Shown: in pieces, positions 12,639-22,743 of the stretch
Position numbering within the stretch: the first letter of the stretch is position 1
Layout of the letters: the number at the start of each line of letters is the position of its first letter
Source of the DNA: Sphingomonas profundi
Lineage (GTDB): Bacteria; Pseudomonadota; Alphaproteobacteria; Sphingomonadales; Sphingomonadaceae
Assembly: GCF_009739515.1 (NCBI RefSeq)
Contig: NZ_CP046535.1
Location: 310,001-374,000 of the forward strand
Direction: 5' to 3'
Length of the DNA: 64,000 bases
Position numbers and translations under genes: made by a program
The notes under the pieces: model-generated
Told to the model about the DNA's origin: nothing
The model's input: only the letters and a program-made list of their open reading frames with translations
Databases searched by the model: none

Positions 12639-13403
12639 ATGGCTGACACCAACGAGATCCAGGGCCAGCCCGGCGCCCCCGCCGACGGCACCCCCCAGGA
12701 CGGCCCGACCAACGATCGCGGCCCGGGCGGCCCGGGCGGGCGTGGCCCGCGCGGCGGCCGTGGCGGCCCCGGTGGCGGTCGTGGCCCCGGGGGCGGCAAT
12801 CGCGACCAGCGCGGCGGCAATCGCGGCCGTCGCGACGATCGTCGCGGTGGCGGCCAGGACGAGGGCGGCGAGGAGCTGATCGAGAAGCTGGTCCACATCA
12901 ACCGCGTCTCCAAGACGGTGAAGGGCGGCAAGCGCTTCGGCTTCGCGGCGCTCGTGGTCGTGGGCGACGGCAAGGGCCGCGCCGGCTTCGGCCATGGCAA
13001 GGCGCGCGAGGTGCCGGAGGCGATCACCAAGGCGACCGCCGCCGCCAAGAAGGCGATGATCCGCGTTCCCCTGCGGGAAGGCCGGACCCTGCACCATGAC
13101 GGCCGCGGCCATTTCGGTGCGGGCCTGGTCTATCTGCGGGCGGCGCCCGCCGGCACCGGCATCATCGCCGGCGGCCCGATGCGCGCCATCTTCGAGAGCC
13201 TGGGCGTGCACGATGTCGTCACCAAGTCGGTCGGCACGAACAACCCGTACAACATGATCCGCGCGACCTTCGAGGCGCTGGGCGACCAGACCAGCCCCAA
13301 GTCGGTGGCGCAGCGGCGCGGCAAGAAGATCGCCGACCTGCTCGGCCGTGGCGGCGCCTCCACCGAGGTGGCCGAGGCCGAAGCCGTCGCGGTGGTGGAG
13401 TAA
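12639..13403 (+). CDS. rpsE: 30S ribosomal protein S5 with Gly/Arg-rich N-terminal extension
   Basis: S5 contributes to decoding fidelity on the 30S subunit. The usual core (about 165 residues) starts near residue 75 with [20 protein letters not shown] and includes [20 protein letters not shown]. It is preceded by an extension rich in Gly, Arg and Pro with repeated GGRG and GPGG units (about residues 28-70), giving a total of 254 residues. The extension resembles RGG-type RNA-binding low-complexity segments; its role is unknown. Sphingomonad S5 proteins are often long at this end. Confidence 0.97.
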   Translation: MADTNEIQGQPGAPADGTPQDGPTNDRGPGGPGGRGPRGGRGGPGGGRGPGGGNRDQRGGNRGRRDDRRGGGQDEGGEELIEKLVHINRVSKTVKGGKRFGFAALVVVGDGKGRAGFGHGKAREVPEAITKATAAAKKAMIRVPLREGRTLHHDGRGHFGAGLVYLRAAPAGTGIIAGGPMRAIFESLGVHDVVTKSVGTNNPYNMIRATFEALGDQTSPKSVAQRRGKKIADLLGRGGASTEVAEAEAVAVVE

Positions 13404-13408
13404 GCGAC

Positions 13409-13588
13409 ATGGCGACCCTGAAGATCACCCAGACGGGATCCCCGATCCGCCGCATCGACAAGCAGCGCGCGACCCTCGTCGGTCTCGGCCTGAACAAGAT
13501 GCACAAGACGGTGGAGCGCGAGGACTCGCCCGAGATTCGCGGCATGATCCGCGTGGTGCAGCACATGGTGAAGGTCGAGGAGGCCTGA
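13409..13588 (+). CDS. rpmD: 50S ribosomal protein L30
   Basis: A 59-residue protein read from the ATG at 13409: [20 protein letters not shown], then [20 protein letters not shown], ending in MVKVEEA. The size and the [12 protein letters not shown] pattern identify L30, a small 50S protein absent from some bacteria. It lies in the normal place between rpsE and rplO. It is followed by a 99-base spacer with a GC hairpin. Confidence 0.97.
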   Translation: MATLKITQTGSPIRRIDKQRATLVGLGLNKMHKTVEREDSPEIRGMIRVVQHMVKVEEA

Positions 13589-13628
13589 ACCGACGAAACG
13601 TCGCCCGCGAGGGTGGCGTGTCGTTCTA

Positions 13629-13648
13629 GGGGCGCTATACGGCGCCCC
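13629..13648 (+). terminator. GC-rich hairpin between rpmD and rplO
   Basis: A 7-bp perfect stem (13629-13635 with 13642-13648) with a six-base loop is followed by CTTATTT. It may be a weak terminator or processing site inside the spc operon. Confidence 0.45.
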
Positions 13649-13687
13649 CTTATTTCCAGCGCGACTAAAGCGAAAGCGAGTGCTCCG

Positions 13688-14242
13688 ATGAAACTGAACG
13701 ATCTCCGCGACAATGAGGGCGCCCGCAAGGGCCGGGTGCGCGTCGGGCGCGGCATCGGCTCCGGCCTGGGCAAGACGGCCGGGCGCGGCCAGAAGGGCCA
13801 GACGAGCCGCTCCGGCGTCTCGATCAACGGCTTCGAGGGCGGCCAGATGCCGCTGCACATGCGTATCCCGAAGCGCGGCTTCAACAACATCTTCGCCAAG
13901 GATCATGCCGAGGTCAACCTGGGCGCGATCCAGAAGCTGGTCGATGCCGGCACGCTGGCCAGCGGCGGCACGATCGACCACGCGGCGCTGAAGGCGGCCG
14001 GCGTGGCGCGCGGCGGCAAGGACGGCGTGCGCATCCTGGGCAAGGGCAGCCTGACGGCCGCCCTCAGCTTCCGCGTCGCCGGCGTCTCGGCCGGCGCCAG
14101 GGCGGCGATCGAGGCGGCGGGCGGCTCGGTCGAGGTGATCGAGGTGGTCGCGGCGGCGGACAAGCATGCCGCCAAGCACCGCGTCGCTCAGAAGGCGCGC
14201 GCGGCGGACAAGGATGCCAAGAAGTCGGCGGCCAAAGCCTGA
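13688..14242 (+). CDS. rplO: 50S ribosomal protein L15
   Basis: L15 is a late-assembly 50S protein. The start is the ATG at 13688 ([20 protein letters not shown]), with AGCGAGTGCTCCG upstream; an in-frame upstream opening is spacer. [20 protein letters not shown] and [17 protein letters not shown] are diagnostic. At 184 residues it is about 40 longer than E. coli L15 because of a Lys/Ala-rich tail. Confidence 0.98.
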   Translation: MKLNDLRDNEGARKGRVRVGRGIGSGLGKTAGRGQKGQTSRSGVSINGFEGGQMPLHMRIPKRGFNNIFAKDHAEVNLGAIQKLVDAGTLASGGTIDHAALKAAGVARGGKDGVRILGKGSLTAALSFRVAGVSAGARAAIEAAGGSVEVIEVVAAADKHAAKHRVAQKARAADKDAKKSAAKA

Positions 14243-14268
14243 CCCGCCGCCGTCCGGGCACCTTCGGC

Positions 14269-14297
14269 TTAGACAAAGCCGGGCTCGACATTATATG
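14269..14297 (+). promoter_or_regulatory. Candidate sigma-70-type promoter for secY-adk
   Basis: TTAGAC at 14269-14274 and TATATG at 14292-14297 are separated by 17 bases, in the 130-base gap between rplO and secY. It overlaps the left arm of the terminator-like hairpin 14299-14341, so upstream transcription could stop where a new transcript starts. Confidence 0.45.
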
Positions 14298-14298
14298 A

Positions 14299-14341
14299 GG
14301 CGGCGGGGGGCGTAGAGGCACTCCGCCGCCGCATCATTTTT
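14299..14341 (+). terminator. Terminator-like hairpin upstream of secY
   Basis: An 8-bp stem (14299-14306 with 14323-14330) of GGC/GCC repeats precedes GCATCA and a five-T run at 14337-14341. It probably ends or attenuates transcription coming from rplO. Confidence 0.55.
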
Positions 14342-14372
14342 CCGGGCCGTATTTTCTGGGGTCGAGCATCAC

Positions 14373-15740
14373 ATGGCATCCGCAGCCGAACAAATGGCCG
14401 CCAACATCAGCCTTGGCCAGTTCGCCAAGGCGACCGAGCTCAAGAAGCGGCTCTGGTTCACCCTGGGCGCGCTCGTCGTGTTCCGGCTGCTCAGCTTCGT
14501 GCCGCTGCCCGGCATCGATCCGATCGCGCTGAACTCCCTGTTCGAGACGACGCGCGGCGGCGTGCTCGATTTCTTCAACACCTTCTCCGGTGGCTCGCTG
14601 GAGCGGATGAGCCTGATCGCGCTGGGCGTGATGCCCTACATCACCGCCTCGATCGTCATCCAGCTGGCGACGTCGCTGTCGCCGACCCTGGGCGCGATCA
14701 AGAAGGAGGGCGAGAGCGGGCGCAAGAAGCTGAACCAGTATACGCGCTACGGCACCGTCTTCCTCACCGCCGTGCAGGGCTATTTCATCGCCGTGGGCCT
14801 GGAAGGCTGGGGCGCGGGGCAGGGCATGACGGCGGTGGTCGATCCGGGCCTGCTGTTCCGCATCACCTGCGTGATCTCGCTGATCGGCGGCACGATGTTC
14901 CTGATGTGGCTGGGCGAGCAGATCACCAGCCGCGGCATCGGCAACGGCGTCTCCCTCATCATCATGGCCGGCATCGTCAGCCAGCTGCCGCACGCGCTGG
15001 CGCAGGTGTTCGAGGGCGGGCGCACCGGCTCGCTCTCGCCTGTGCTCATCATCGGCACGCTGGTGCTGGTGCTGGGCCTGATCGCGTTCATCTGCTTCAT
15101 GGAGCGGGCGCAGCGCCGCGTGCTGATCCAGTATCCCAAGCGCCAGACCCAGCGCGGCATGATGCAGGCGGACAAGAGCCACCTGCCGTTGAAGATCAAC
15201 ACGGCCAATGTGATCCCGCCGATCTTCGCCTCCTCGCTGCTGCTGATGCCACTGACGATCACCCAGTTCGCCGGGCAGCGCGTGGCGGGGGAGAGCCGGT
15301 GGGGCGATTTCGTCATCAGCCTGAACCAGTGGCTGCAGCACGGCACGCCGCTCTACATGACGCTCTACGCGGCGGGGATCATCTTCTTCTGCTTTTTCTA
15401 CACCGCCGTGGTGTTCAATCCGGAGGAGACGGCGGACAATCTGAAGCGCTACGGAGGCTTCATCCCCGGCATCCGCCCGGGCAAGAACACCGCCGACTAT
15501 CTCGATTACGTGCTGACGCGGATCACCGTGCTGGGCGCCGCCTACCTGACCTTCATCTGCCTGGTGCCGGAGGCGCTGGTGGCGCGGGCGGGCATTCCCT
15601 TCTATCTCGGCGGCACTAGCCTTCTGATCGTCGTCAACGTAACCATCGATACCGTGACCCAGATTCAGAGCCATCTGCTGGCGCACCAATATGGCGACCT
15701 CATCAAGAAGGCGAAGCTGAAGGGCGGTATGCGCCGCTAG
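14373..15740 (+). CDS. secY: Protein translocase subunit SecY
   Basis: SecY (455 residues) is the channel subunit of the SecYEG translocon in the inner membrane, with ten predicted membrane helices. LSFVPLPGIDP in the first periplasmic loop (plug region), the GIGNGVSLIIMAGIV stretch and the cytoplasmic loop with YPKRQTQRG and SHLPLKINTANVIPPIFASS are typical. It follows rplO as in other spc operons and precedes adk. No rpmJ gene follows it. Confidence 0.99.
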   Translation: MASAAEQMAANISLGQFAKATELKKRLWFTLGALVVFRLLSFVPLPGIDPIALNSLFETTRGGVLDFFNTFSGGSLERMSLIALGVMPYITASIVIQLATSLSPTLGAIKKEGESGRKKLNQYTRYGTVFLTAVQGYFIAVGLEGWGAGQGMTAVVDPGLLFRITCVISLIGGTMFLMWLGEQITSRGIGNGVSLIIMAGIVSQLPHALAQVFEGGRTGSLSPVLIIGTLVLVLGLIAFICFMERAQRRVLIQYPKRQTQRGMMQADKSHLPLKINTANVIPPIFASSLLLMPLTITQFAGQRVAGESRWGDFVISLNQWLQHGTPLYMTLYAAGIIFFCFFYTAVVFNPEETADNLKRYGGFIPGIRPGKNTADYLDYVLTRITVLGAAYLTFICLVPEALVARAGIPFYLGGTSLLIVVNVTIDTVTQIQSHLLAHQYGDLIKKAKLKGGMRR

Positions 15741-15768
15741 GCGCGGTCAGGGCAGGGGACGGACAGGC

Positions 15769-16431
15769 ATGAACATCATTCTGCTCGGGCCGCCGGGGGC
15801 GGGCAAGGGCACCCAGGCGAGCCGGCTGGAGCAGCAGCGCGGCATGGTGCAGCTCTCTACCGGAGACATGCTGCGCGCCGCGTTGAAGGCCGGCACGCCG
15901 GTGGGCGTGAAGGCCAAGGCGGTGATGGAGGCGGGCGAGCTGGTGTCCGACGCGATCGTCTCGGCCCTGATCGGCGAGCGGCTGGACGGGCTGGACGGCG
16001 CGGGCGCCATCTTCGACGGCTATCCGCGCACCGCCGCGCAGGCCGAGGCGCTGGACGTGCTGCTGGCCGAGCGCGGCCGCACCCTGGACCATGTGATCGA
16101 GCTGGCCGTTGACGAGGACGCGCTGGTCGAGCGGATCACCGGCCGCTTCACGTGTGCCAAGTGTGGCGAGGGCTATCACGATCGTTTCAAGCAGACGGCC
16201 GTCGCCGGCGTATGCGACGTGTGCGGATCGACCGAGTTCAAGCGCCGCCCCGACGACAATGAGGAGACGGTGCGCACGCGCATGGCCGAGTATCGCGCCA
16301 AGACGGCGCCGATCCTGCCGCTGTACGAGGCGCGCGGCATCGTGGCGCGGGTGGACGGCATGGCCGACATCGACGCGGTGACGCAGCAGATCGCCGCCAT
16401 CCTCGATCGGGCGAACGCCCCGGCGGCCTAA
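15769..16431 (+). CDS. adk: Adenylate kinase, zinc-lid type
   Basis: Adenylate kinase (220 residues) interconverts ATP and AMP with two ADP. The P-loop GPPGAGKGTQ is at residues 6-15, and FDGYPRT (nucleotide-binding) lies near residue 82. The LID domain has four cysteines (CAKCGEGYHD and CDVCGSTEF, about residues 128-151), predicting a structural zinc ion, as in Gram-positive enzymes and many alphaproteobacteria. It follows secY after 28 bases. Confidence 0.98.
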   Translation: MNIILLGPPGAGKGTQASRLEQQRGMVQLSTGDMLRAALKAGTPVGVKAKAVMEAGELVSDAIVSALIGERLDGLDGAGAIFDGYPRTAAQAEALDVLLAERGRTLDHVIELAVDEDALVERITGRFTCAKCGEGYHDRFKQTAVAGVCDVCGSTEFKRRPDDNEETVRTRMAEYRAKTAPILPLYEARGIVARVDGMADIDAVTQQIAAILDRANAPAA

Positions 16432-16453
16432 GTCAGCGGGGAGGGGCCGGTCG

Positions 16454-18364
16454 ATGCGGAGGCTGATGACCCTGCTGCTGGGCATGGTGCTGGCGGGCCT
16501 CGCCGCGCGAGCGGGGGTGGCGGCCGAGCCTGTGGCGGGTGGCGCTGCCCGGCCCACCATCCAGCAGCTGTTCGACCAGGCGCAGGCGGCCGCCGTGCGC
16601 GGTGACGTCGCGGCGGCCGTGGCCGGCTATGAGGCGATCGAGCGGCGCCTGGGTGAGAAGGCGCGGCCGGCGACTCTCGCGCTCGTGCGGGGGCGGCGGG
16701 GCGTGCTGCTGAACGACCTCCGCCGTTCGGAGGAGGCCGAGCCGCTGCTGCGCTACGCCCTGGCCAACATGGCGGGCGACGATCCGTCGCTCGCCAGCGA
16801 TCGCATCGATGTCGCAATGGCGCTGGGAATCCTCGACGAGCGCACGTTCGATTACGTCGCGGCGCTGCGATCCTATCGCCTGGCGGAGGCAGCGGCGACC
16901 AGGCCGGAGAGCAAGCGGGCGATCTGGGCCGCGCAGGCCCGCGTCACGATGTTCGACGATCCCGCCGCCGCGCTGGCGCTGGTCGACAAGGCGCTGGCCG
17001 TTCCCGCCGGCGGCGACGCCAAGGCCGCCGCCCAGATGGATGCGCTGTATCGCAACCTGAAAGGGCGCGTGCTGTTGAACGCGCGACAGTTCGCCGCCGC
17101 CCGAGTGGAGCTGGAAGCGGCGGTGAAGGCGCTCGGCGGGCTCACCCTGCAGCTGGACCTCGCCGACGTGTCGGCGCGATCGGACGCGGCGATCGCGGCG
17201 CTGCTGGCGGGCAACCAGGAGGCGGCGCGCCGCTACATGGCCTATACCGGCGCCGGCACGCAGCGCGACGTGCTGCCGCCGCCGATCGACGGAGACAATG
17301 CGCCGCTCTGCGACGCGGATGCCGGGCTGCTGCCGGACACGGTCGGCGTCGTCGAGCTCAGCATCCGTGATGACGGGAGCGTGGGCGGCGCCGCGCCGAT
17401 CTATGCCTCGCGCAACGGCCCGGCCGCGCTGGCCTTCGCCAGGGCCGTGTCCGGCTGGACTTGGAAGCCCGAGGAGGCGGCCAAGATCAAGCCCTTCTTC
17501 CGGTCCGCGATGCGGATCGAGATACGCTGCTCGCTCGCGACCGATCGGCCGAGCGTGACGGACCTGCTGAAGCCGGCGGTGGCGGCGTGGCAGGCGACGC
17601 ATCCGTCGCCCACGCTGCTGGAGAACAGGGTTGCGCTCCCTGTCGGGGAGTGGATGGCGCTTACACGCCAGGCGCAGGCCGCCGCTCTGGCGGAGAAGGC
17701 GCCGGCGCAGGTCGTCGCCTACCTCTCGATACGGGAAGCGTCCTTGCTCGCTTTCGGAACCACAGGTCGCGCGGCGTGGCGCCGGCAGGTGCCGGTGCTG
17801 GCCGCGGCCGCGGCGCGCGCGCCGATCGCGCAGGATCCCCAGGCGCGGGCGGCGGTGCTGCTGGTGCAGGCGGACGTGCTGATGGCGCTGCGCGACTATC
17901 GCGTGGCACAGCCCGTGCTGGAGGCGGCGGTCGCCGGACCCGGCCTCGACCCGCACGACCCGCTGATGGTCGGCGCGCTGCTGCGGCTGGCCACGACGAA
18001 GGCGCAGCTCGGCGACCTCGCGGCGGCGCGCGCCGCCTATCGCCAGTCCGGCCTGACGGCGCAGCAATGCGCCCTCGTCGATGCCGTTCCGGCGCTGACG
18101 GCCAGCAATGCCAGCTCCAACGATTTCCCGCAGGAGGCCCTACGCTGGGGCTTCGAGGGGTGGACGAAGACCGAGTTCGACGTGACCGCCGGCGGGCGGA
18201 CCGCCAATGTCCGGACGCTCTACGCCTATCCGCCGTTCGTCTTCTCGCCGGCCAGCGTCGCCATCCAGTCCGGCGCGCGCTACACCCAGAGCTACCGTCC
18301 GGAGGGTGGCCTGGGCTGCGGCGGCAGCCAGCAGCGCCTCCGCTTCGGCCTGCCGTACAAGTAG
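16454..18364 (+). CDS. Secreted TPR protein with two TonB-C-like domains
   Basis: A 636-residue exported protein. Residues 1-24 form a signal peptide ending AGVAA. Ala-rich helical repeats resembling TPRs occupy about 30-230 and 400-545. A TonB C-terminal-like fold is suggested at about 295-358 (VGVVELSIRDDGSVGGAAPI through WKPEEAAKIKPFF) and again at 553-630 (FPQEALRWGFEGWTKTEFDV through FSPASVAIQSGARY). Such periplasmic proteins usually have one TonB-like domain and unknown function. It starts 22 bases after adk, on the same strand, and so interrupts the usual adk-rpsM junction. No transmembrane anchor other than the signal peptide is visible, so it is unlikely to act as an energiser itself. 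Confidence 0.7.
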   Translation: MRRLMTLLLGMVLAGLAARAGVAAEPVAGGAARPTIQQLFDQAQAAAVRGDVAAAVAGYEAIERRLGEKARPATLALVRGRRGVLLNDLRRSEEAEPLLRYALANMAGDDPSLASDRIDVAMALGILDERTFDYVAALRSYRLAEAAATRPESKRAIWAAQARVTMFDDPAAALALVDKALAVPAGGDAKAAAQMDALYRNLKGRVLLNARQFAAARVELEAAVKALGGLTLQLDLADVSARSDAAIAALLAGNQEAARRYMAYTGAGTQRDVLPPPIDGDNAPLCDADAGLLPDTVGVVELSIRDDGSVGGAAPIYASRNGPAALAFARAVSGWTWKPEEAAKIKPFFRSAMRIEIRCSLATDRPSVTDLLKPAVAAWQATHPSPTLLENRVALPVGEWMALTRQAQAAALAEKAPAQVVAYLSIREASLLAFGTTGRAAWRRQVPVLAAAAARAPIAQDPQARAAVLLVQADVLMALRDYRVAQPVLEAAVAGPGLDPHDPLMVGALLRLATTKAQLGDLAAARAAYRQSGLTAQQCALVDAVPALTASNASSNDFPQEALRWGFEGWTKTEFDVTAGGRTANVRTLYAYPPFVFSPASVAIQSGARYTQSYRPEGGLGCGGSQQRLRFGLPYK

Positions 18365-18378
18365 CCGCGCACCGCAAA

Positions 18379-18393
18379 GTAAGATTTGCTTAC
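18379..18393. promoter_or_regulatory. Short palindrome upstream of gdhA
   Basis: GTAAG-ATTTG-CTTAC is a perfect 5-bp inverted repeat about 90 bases ahead of the glutamate dehydrogenase start. It could be an operator half-site pair; no regulator is identified. Confidence 0.25.
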
Positions 18394-18484
18394 ACGCCAA
18401 ACGTGCTACCACTCCCGCCACGATCGCGCCTCGATTCACGAAGGCGCACGGCGGGTCCGATCATTGCTGATTGGAGGGGCATCT

Positions 18485-19846
<1,362 letters not shown>

Positions 19847-19854
19847 GGGTGAAG

Positions 19855-19884
19855 GGGCGCCGCTGCCTGGGGGTGGCGGCGCCT
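19855..19884 (+). terminator. Hairpin after gdhA
   Basis: An 8-bp GC stem (19856-19863 with 19876-19883) with a 12-base loop begins nine bases after the gdhA stop. The following TGTTAT gives only a weak U-tract. Confidence 0.5.
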
Positions 19885-20010
19885 GTTATCGGCGGCGCGA
19901 CACGTGGTGGGTGCGTCTGGATTGGTTGAAAGCGGACGTTGCGCATCAGCGAGCCGGTTAAATGAGTTGGTTTAAGTTTTAGCTTACTTGCAAGCGGCTT
20001 TGCCGGATTA

Positions 20011-20745
20011 CTATTCGCCCGCTAAGTAACGCGTCCGGAACGCAATGTCGGTTTCGTCAGACACCTTGCTACAGAAAGCGGAAGCTGCCGATATAATCTC
20101 CGGTTTGAAGGTGCGTCCGGCGATACGCTCAGCCAGATTGCTGAAATGGTGTCCTGGACTCTCGACGAAGTTCTCATACCAAAGAATCTCGGGCGTTATG
20201 CCGGCAAGTGCAAACAGGTTGTTCCATTCTGCATAGCAGCGCTCTGTATATACCGAGTATCTTTCAATCTCGGCGCGGTCGTACCGCACGGATGCGCGCT
20301 GGGACCTCCGCTCCTGCGGGCTCGTCGAGTGATAATATCCACTCTGATTAGCCAGGAAATGGGAGATGCCCTGCGATAATATGTCTCTCCGCTGCAAAAA
20401 GAAAACAATGCATGGACTAAGGCTATCGACCAGGGCCTTCAGCTTTCTCACGCGGCCGGCGTGATAGATAATCTCGAAGTCGTCTTTGGCATCGAAATCG
20501 CTCCATTGAAGCGTCATGCTAACGCAAGGTGCACCTGCCTCAATGCTTTGCTTCACGAAGCATTTGGCAAGCCCGCACATTCCTTCATCATCGAACGCGG
20601 CCTCAAGTAGTTCCTGTCCGGGCGCAGAGCCCTGCTGAAACTCGGTCAAAAGCTCGATGGCGTAGCCGAGGCCGAGCATGTTCAACGTCTCGGCTATCCA
20701 TGATTTACCAGACCGTTGAACCGTACAGATAATGTAATTGTTCAA
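20011..20745 (-). CDS. Stf0-family-like sulfotransferase
   Basis: A 244-residue cytosolic protein that resembles the Stf0/LpsS sulfotransferases, which move sulfate from PAPS to a sugar such as trehalose or a lipopolysaccharide unit. The N-terminal NYIICTVQRSGKSWIAETL is the 5'-phosphosulfate-binding loop; PCIVFFLQRRDILSQGISHF corresponds to the 3'-phosphate-binding region; the Tyr/Arg-rich ERYSVYTERCYAEWNNLF and ILWYENFVESP follow as in the family. Base composition is clearly more AT-rich than the neighbours, which suggests acquisition by transfer. It lies alone between gdhA and the glutaminase gene on the opposite strand from gdhA. Substrate unknown. Confidence 0.72.
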   Translation of the reverse strand: MNNYIICTVQRSGKSWIAETLNMLGLGYAIELLTEFQQGSAPGQELLEAAFDDEGMCGLAKCFVKQSIEAGAPCVSMTLQWSDFDAKDDFEIIYHAGRVRKLKALVDSLSPCIVFFLQRRDILSQGISHFLANQSGYYHSTSPQERRSQRASVRYDRAEIERYSVYTERCYAEWNNLFALAGITPEILWYENFVESPGHHFSNLAERIAGRTFKPEIISAASAFCSKVSDETDIAFRTRYLAGE

Positions 20746-20764
20746 CAGGAACTCCCTTCTTGGT

Positions 20765-20782
20765 GTAAACTTCAGTGTTTAC
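20765..20782. promoter_or_regulatory. Inverted repeat upstream of the sulfotransferase gene
   Basis: GTAAAC-TTCAGT-GTTTAC lies 20 bases before the minus-strand start. It overlaps a second near-palindrome centred on TACATGTA. It may be an operator or part of the 5' leader. Confidence 0.3.
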
Positions 20783-20901
20783 ATGTAACACGTCGTAGAA
20801 ACTGCCGTGAGCGAAGCAGATCGGATAACGCATCGTCCATGCAACGAGCTTGAGCCCGTGAGGAACGACCGCGACTGGGCGAGGTCGGCCGCTTAGCCCC
20901 G

Positions 20902-22743
20902 TCACCGCTCCAGCGCGCGTATCTCGTTGTTCGCCAGCCGCAGCCGCTCGGCCAGATCGCGGGTTATGTTGCTGACGATGCGGATCAGGATGGCGGGCCG
21001 GCGGCGGCCGAGATCGTCCATCTCCTCGATGCCGAAGCCCCAGGCCTGCACATCCTCGTCGGCGACGATGTCGGCCGAGCGGCGGCCGCGTTCGATCAGC
21101 GCCATCTCGCCGCAGCTCATGCCGGGGCCGACCGAGCCCAGCCGGATCGAGCGGGCCGGGTCGCCCGCGACGGGCAGGCGGATGCTGGCCGAGCCTTCCG
21201 CCAGCGCGAAGAATAGCGGCGCCTCCTCGCCCTCGCGCGCCAGCGCCTCGCCGGCGGCGAAGGCGAGGGGTATGGCGAGCGCGCGCACCTGGGCGACCTC
21301 GGCCGCCGTCAGCCCCTCGACGATGTCGAGATCGGCGAACGCCACCGCGCGCGTCGCCACGTCGGGCAGGCGAGCGGCGATCAGCGCGTCCTCGCAATAT
21401 TCCAGCGCCGCCTCGCGCGTCGCGGCGATCTCCGCCTTGCCGGCCAGCGCGCGGAGGAGCGCGGCGGTCGGCCCGTCCGCGTCGACATGGGCGAAGATCA
21501 GCGTCTTGCCGCCTGCCGCCAGCGTTTCCGCGAGCCCGGCCAGCAGCCGCTCGGCCGCGATATCCGCCGAGAGGATGCGGCGCAGGTCCAGGATCAGCCA
21601 GTCGGCCTGCACCGAAAGCTCGGTCGCGCGGCGGACGATGCGCTCGCACGAGCCGAAATAGAGGCCGCCCTGCGCCTCGATCACGCGGATGCGCGCGCCC
21701 TCGCGCTCCAGCAGGCGCAGCTCGGCGTGGCGGCGGGCGCGCTTGGAGCGGATGCGGTCGCCGCGATACTCCGCGCGGATGGCGTTGCGCACATTGGGGT
21801 GCGTGCCGAAGATGTGGAGGCCGAAGGCGTCGGCGATCTCGCCCGCCGCCGCCACGCCGCGCACGCTGTTGCCGTTGCCGTCGATCGGCGGCGACCAGAT
21901 GGCGATGCCGGCCTGGCCCGGGATGATGAGGATGATCGCGCCGGAAACGCCGCTCTTGGCCGGCAGCCCGATCTCGTAGCTCCACTGGCCGGCATAATTG
22001 TACATGCCGCACATGTTCATCACCGTCAGCACGTCGGGCACGTGGGTGCGGGCGAGGGCGCGGATGCCGGTGCGCGGGTTCACCCCGTCATTGGCGATCG
22101 TCGCGGCCATCACGGCCAGGTCGCGCGTGTCCACCAGCAGCGAGCATTGGCGGAAGTAGAGGTCCAGCACCTCTTCCGGATCGCGCCGTATCATGCCGGA
22201 GTTCAGCATCATGAAGGCGATCGCGCGATTGCGGTGGCCGGTCGCCTTTTCCGAGAGGTAGACGGCCTCGTCCAATTCCAGCGTGCGGCCGGCATAGCGC
22301 GCCATCAGGGCGGAGAGGGCGCGCTGGCGCTCGGCCGGATCGGCGCCCTCGATCAGCTCGGCGGTGGCGATGGCGCCGGCGTTCACCATCGGGTTGAACG
22401 GCCGGTTGTGCACCTGGTCCAGGCTGATCGAGTTGAAACTCTCGCCGGTCGGCTCCACGCCGACATGGGCCAGCACCGCCTCCCGCCCCAGCCGGTCGAG
22501 CGCGTGGCCGTAGACGAACGCCTTGGAGATGGACTGGATGGTGAAGCGCCGGCCCGCGTCGCCAGCGGCGTAGACGGTGCCGTCCACCGTGGCGATGGCG
22601 ATGCCGAACGCGGCGGGATCGGCCTTGCCAAGCTCCGGAATGTAGGTGGCCGGCTTGCCTCCGTTCGCGCCGGCGAGCCGCGCGTGGAGATCCGCCAGGA
22701 AGGCGTCGATCGGTCCCGGTGCCGCGCCGCCCGTCCGCCCCAT
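20902..22743 (-). CDS. glsA: Glutaminase fused to STAS and cyclic-nucleotide-binding domains
   Basis: A 613-residue protein. Residues 1 to about 310 are a glutaminase A domain that hydrolyses glutamine to glutamate and ammonia: FTIQSISKAF holds the catalytic Ser-x-x-Lys, followed by NPMVNAGAIA, EKATGHRNRAIAFMMLNSG and PAKSGVSGAIILIIPGQAG. A STAS-like domain follows (about 340-450, RVIEAQGGLYFGSCERIVRR), then a CRP-type cyclic-nucleotide-binding fold (about 475-600, with GMSCGEMALIERGRRSADIV resembling the phosphate-binding cassette). Ordinary bacterial glutaminase is about 305 residues, so half of the protein is regulatory. It lies close to gdhA, giving a glutamine-to-2-oxoglutarate pair. The ligand of the sensor part is unknown. 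Confidence 0.9.
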   Translation of the reverse strand: MGRTGGAAPGPIDAFLADLHARLAGANGGKPATYIPELGKADPAAFGIAIATVDGTVYAAGDAGRRFTIQSISKAFVYGHALDRLGREAVLAHVGVEPTGESFNSISLDQVHNRPFNPMVNAGAIATAELIEGADPAERQRALSALMARYAGRTLELDEAVYLSEKATGHRNRAIAFMMLNSGMIRRDPEEVLDLYFRQCSLLVDTRDLAVMAATIANDGVNPRTGIRALARTHVPDVLTVMNMCGMYNYAGQWSYEIGLPAKSGVSGAIILIIPGQAGIAIWSPPIDGNGNSVRGVAAAGEIADAFGLHIFGTHPNVRNAIRAEYRGDRIRSKRARRHAELRLLEREGARIRVIEAQGGLYFGSCERIVRRATELSVQADWLILDLRRILSADIAAERLLAGLAETLAAGGKTLIFAHVDADGPTAALLRALAGKAEIAATREAALEYCEDALIAARLPDVATRAVAFADLDIVEGLTAAEVAQVRALAIPLAFAAGEALAREGEEAPLFFALAEGSASIRLPVAGDPARSIRLGSVGPGMSCGEMALIERGRRSADIVADEDVQAWGFGIEEMDDLGRRRPAILIRIVSNITRDLAERLRLANNEIRALER

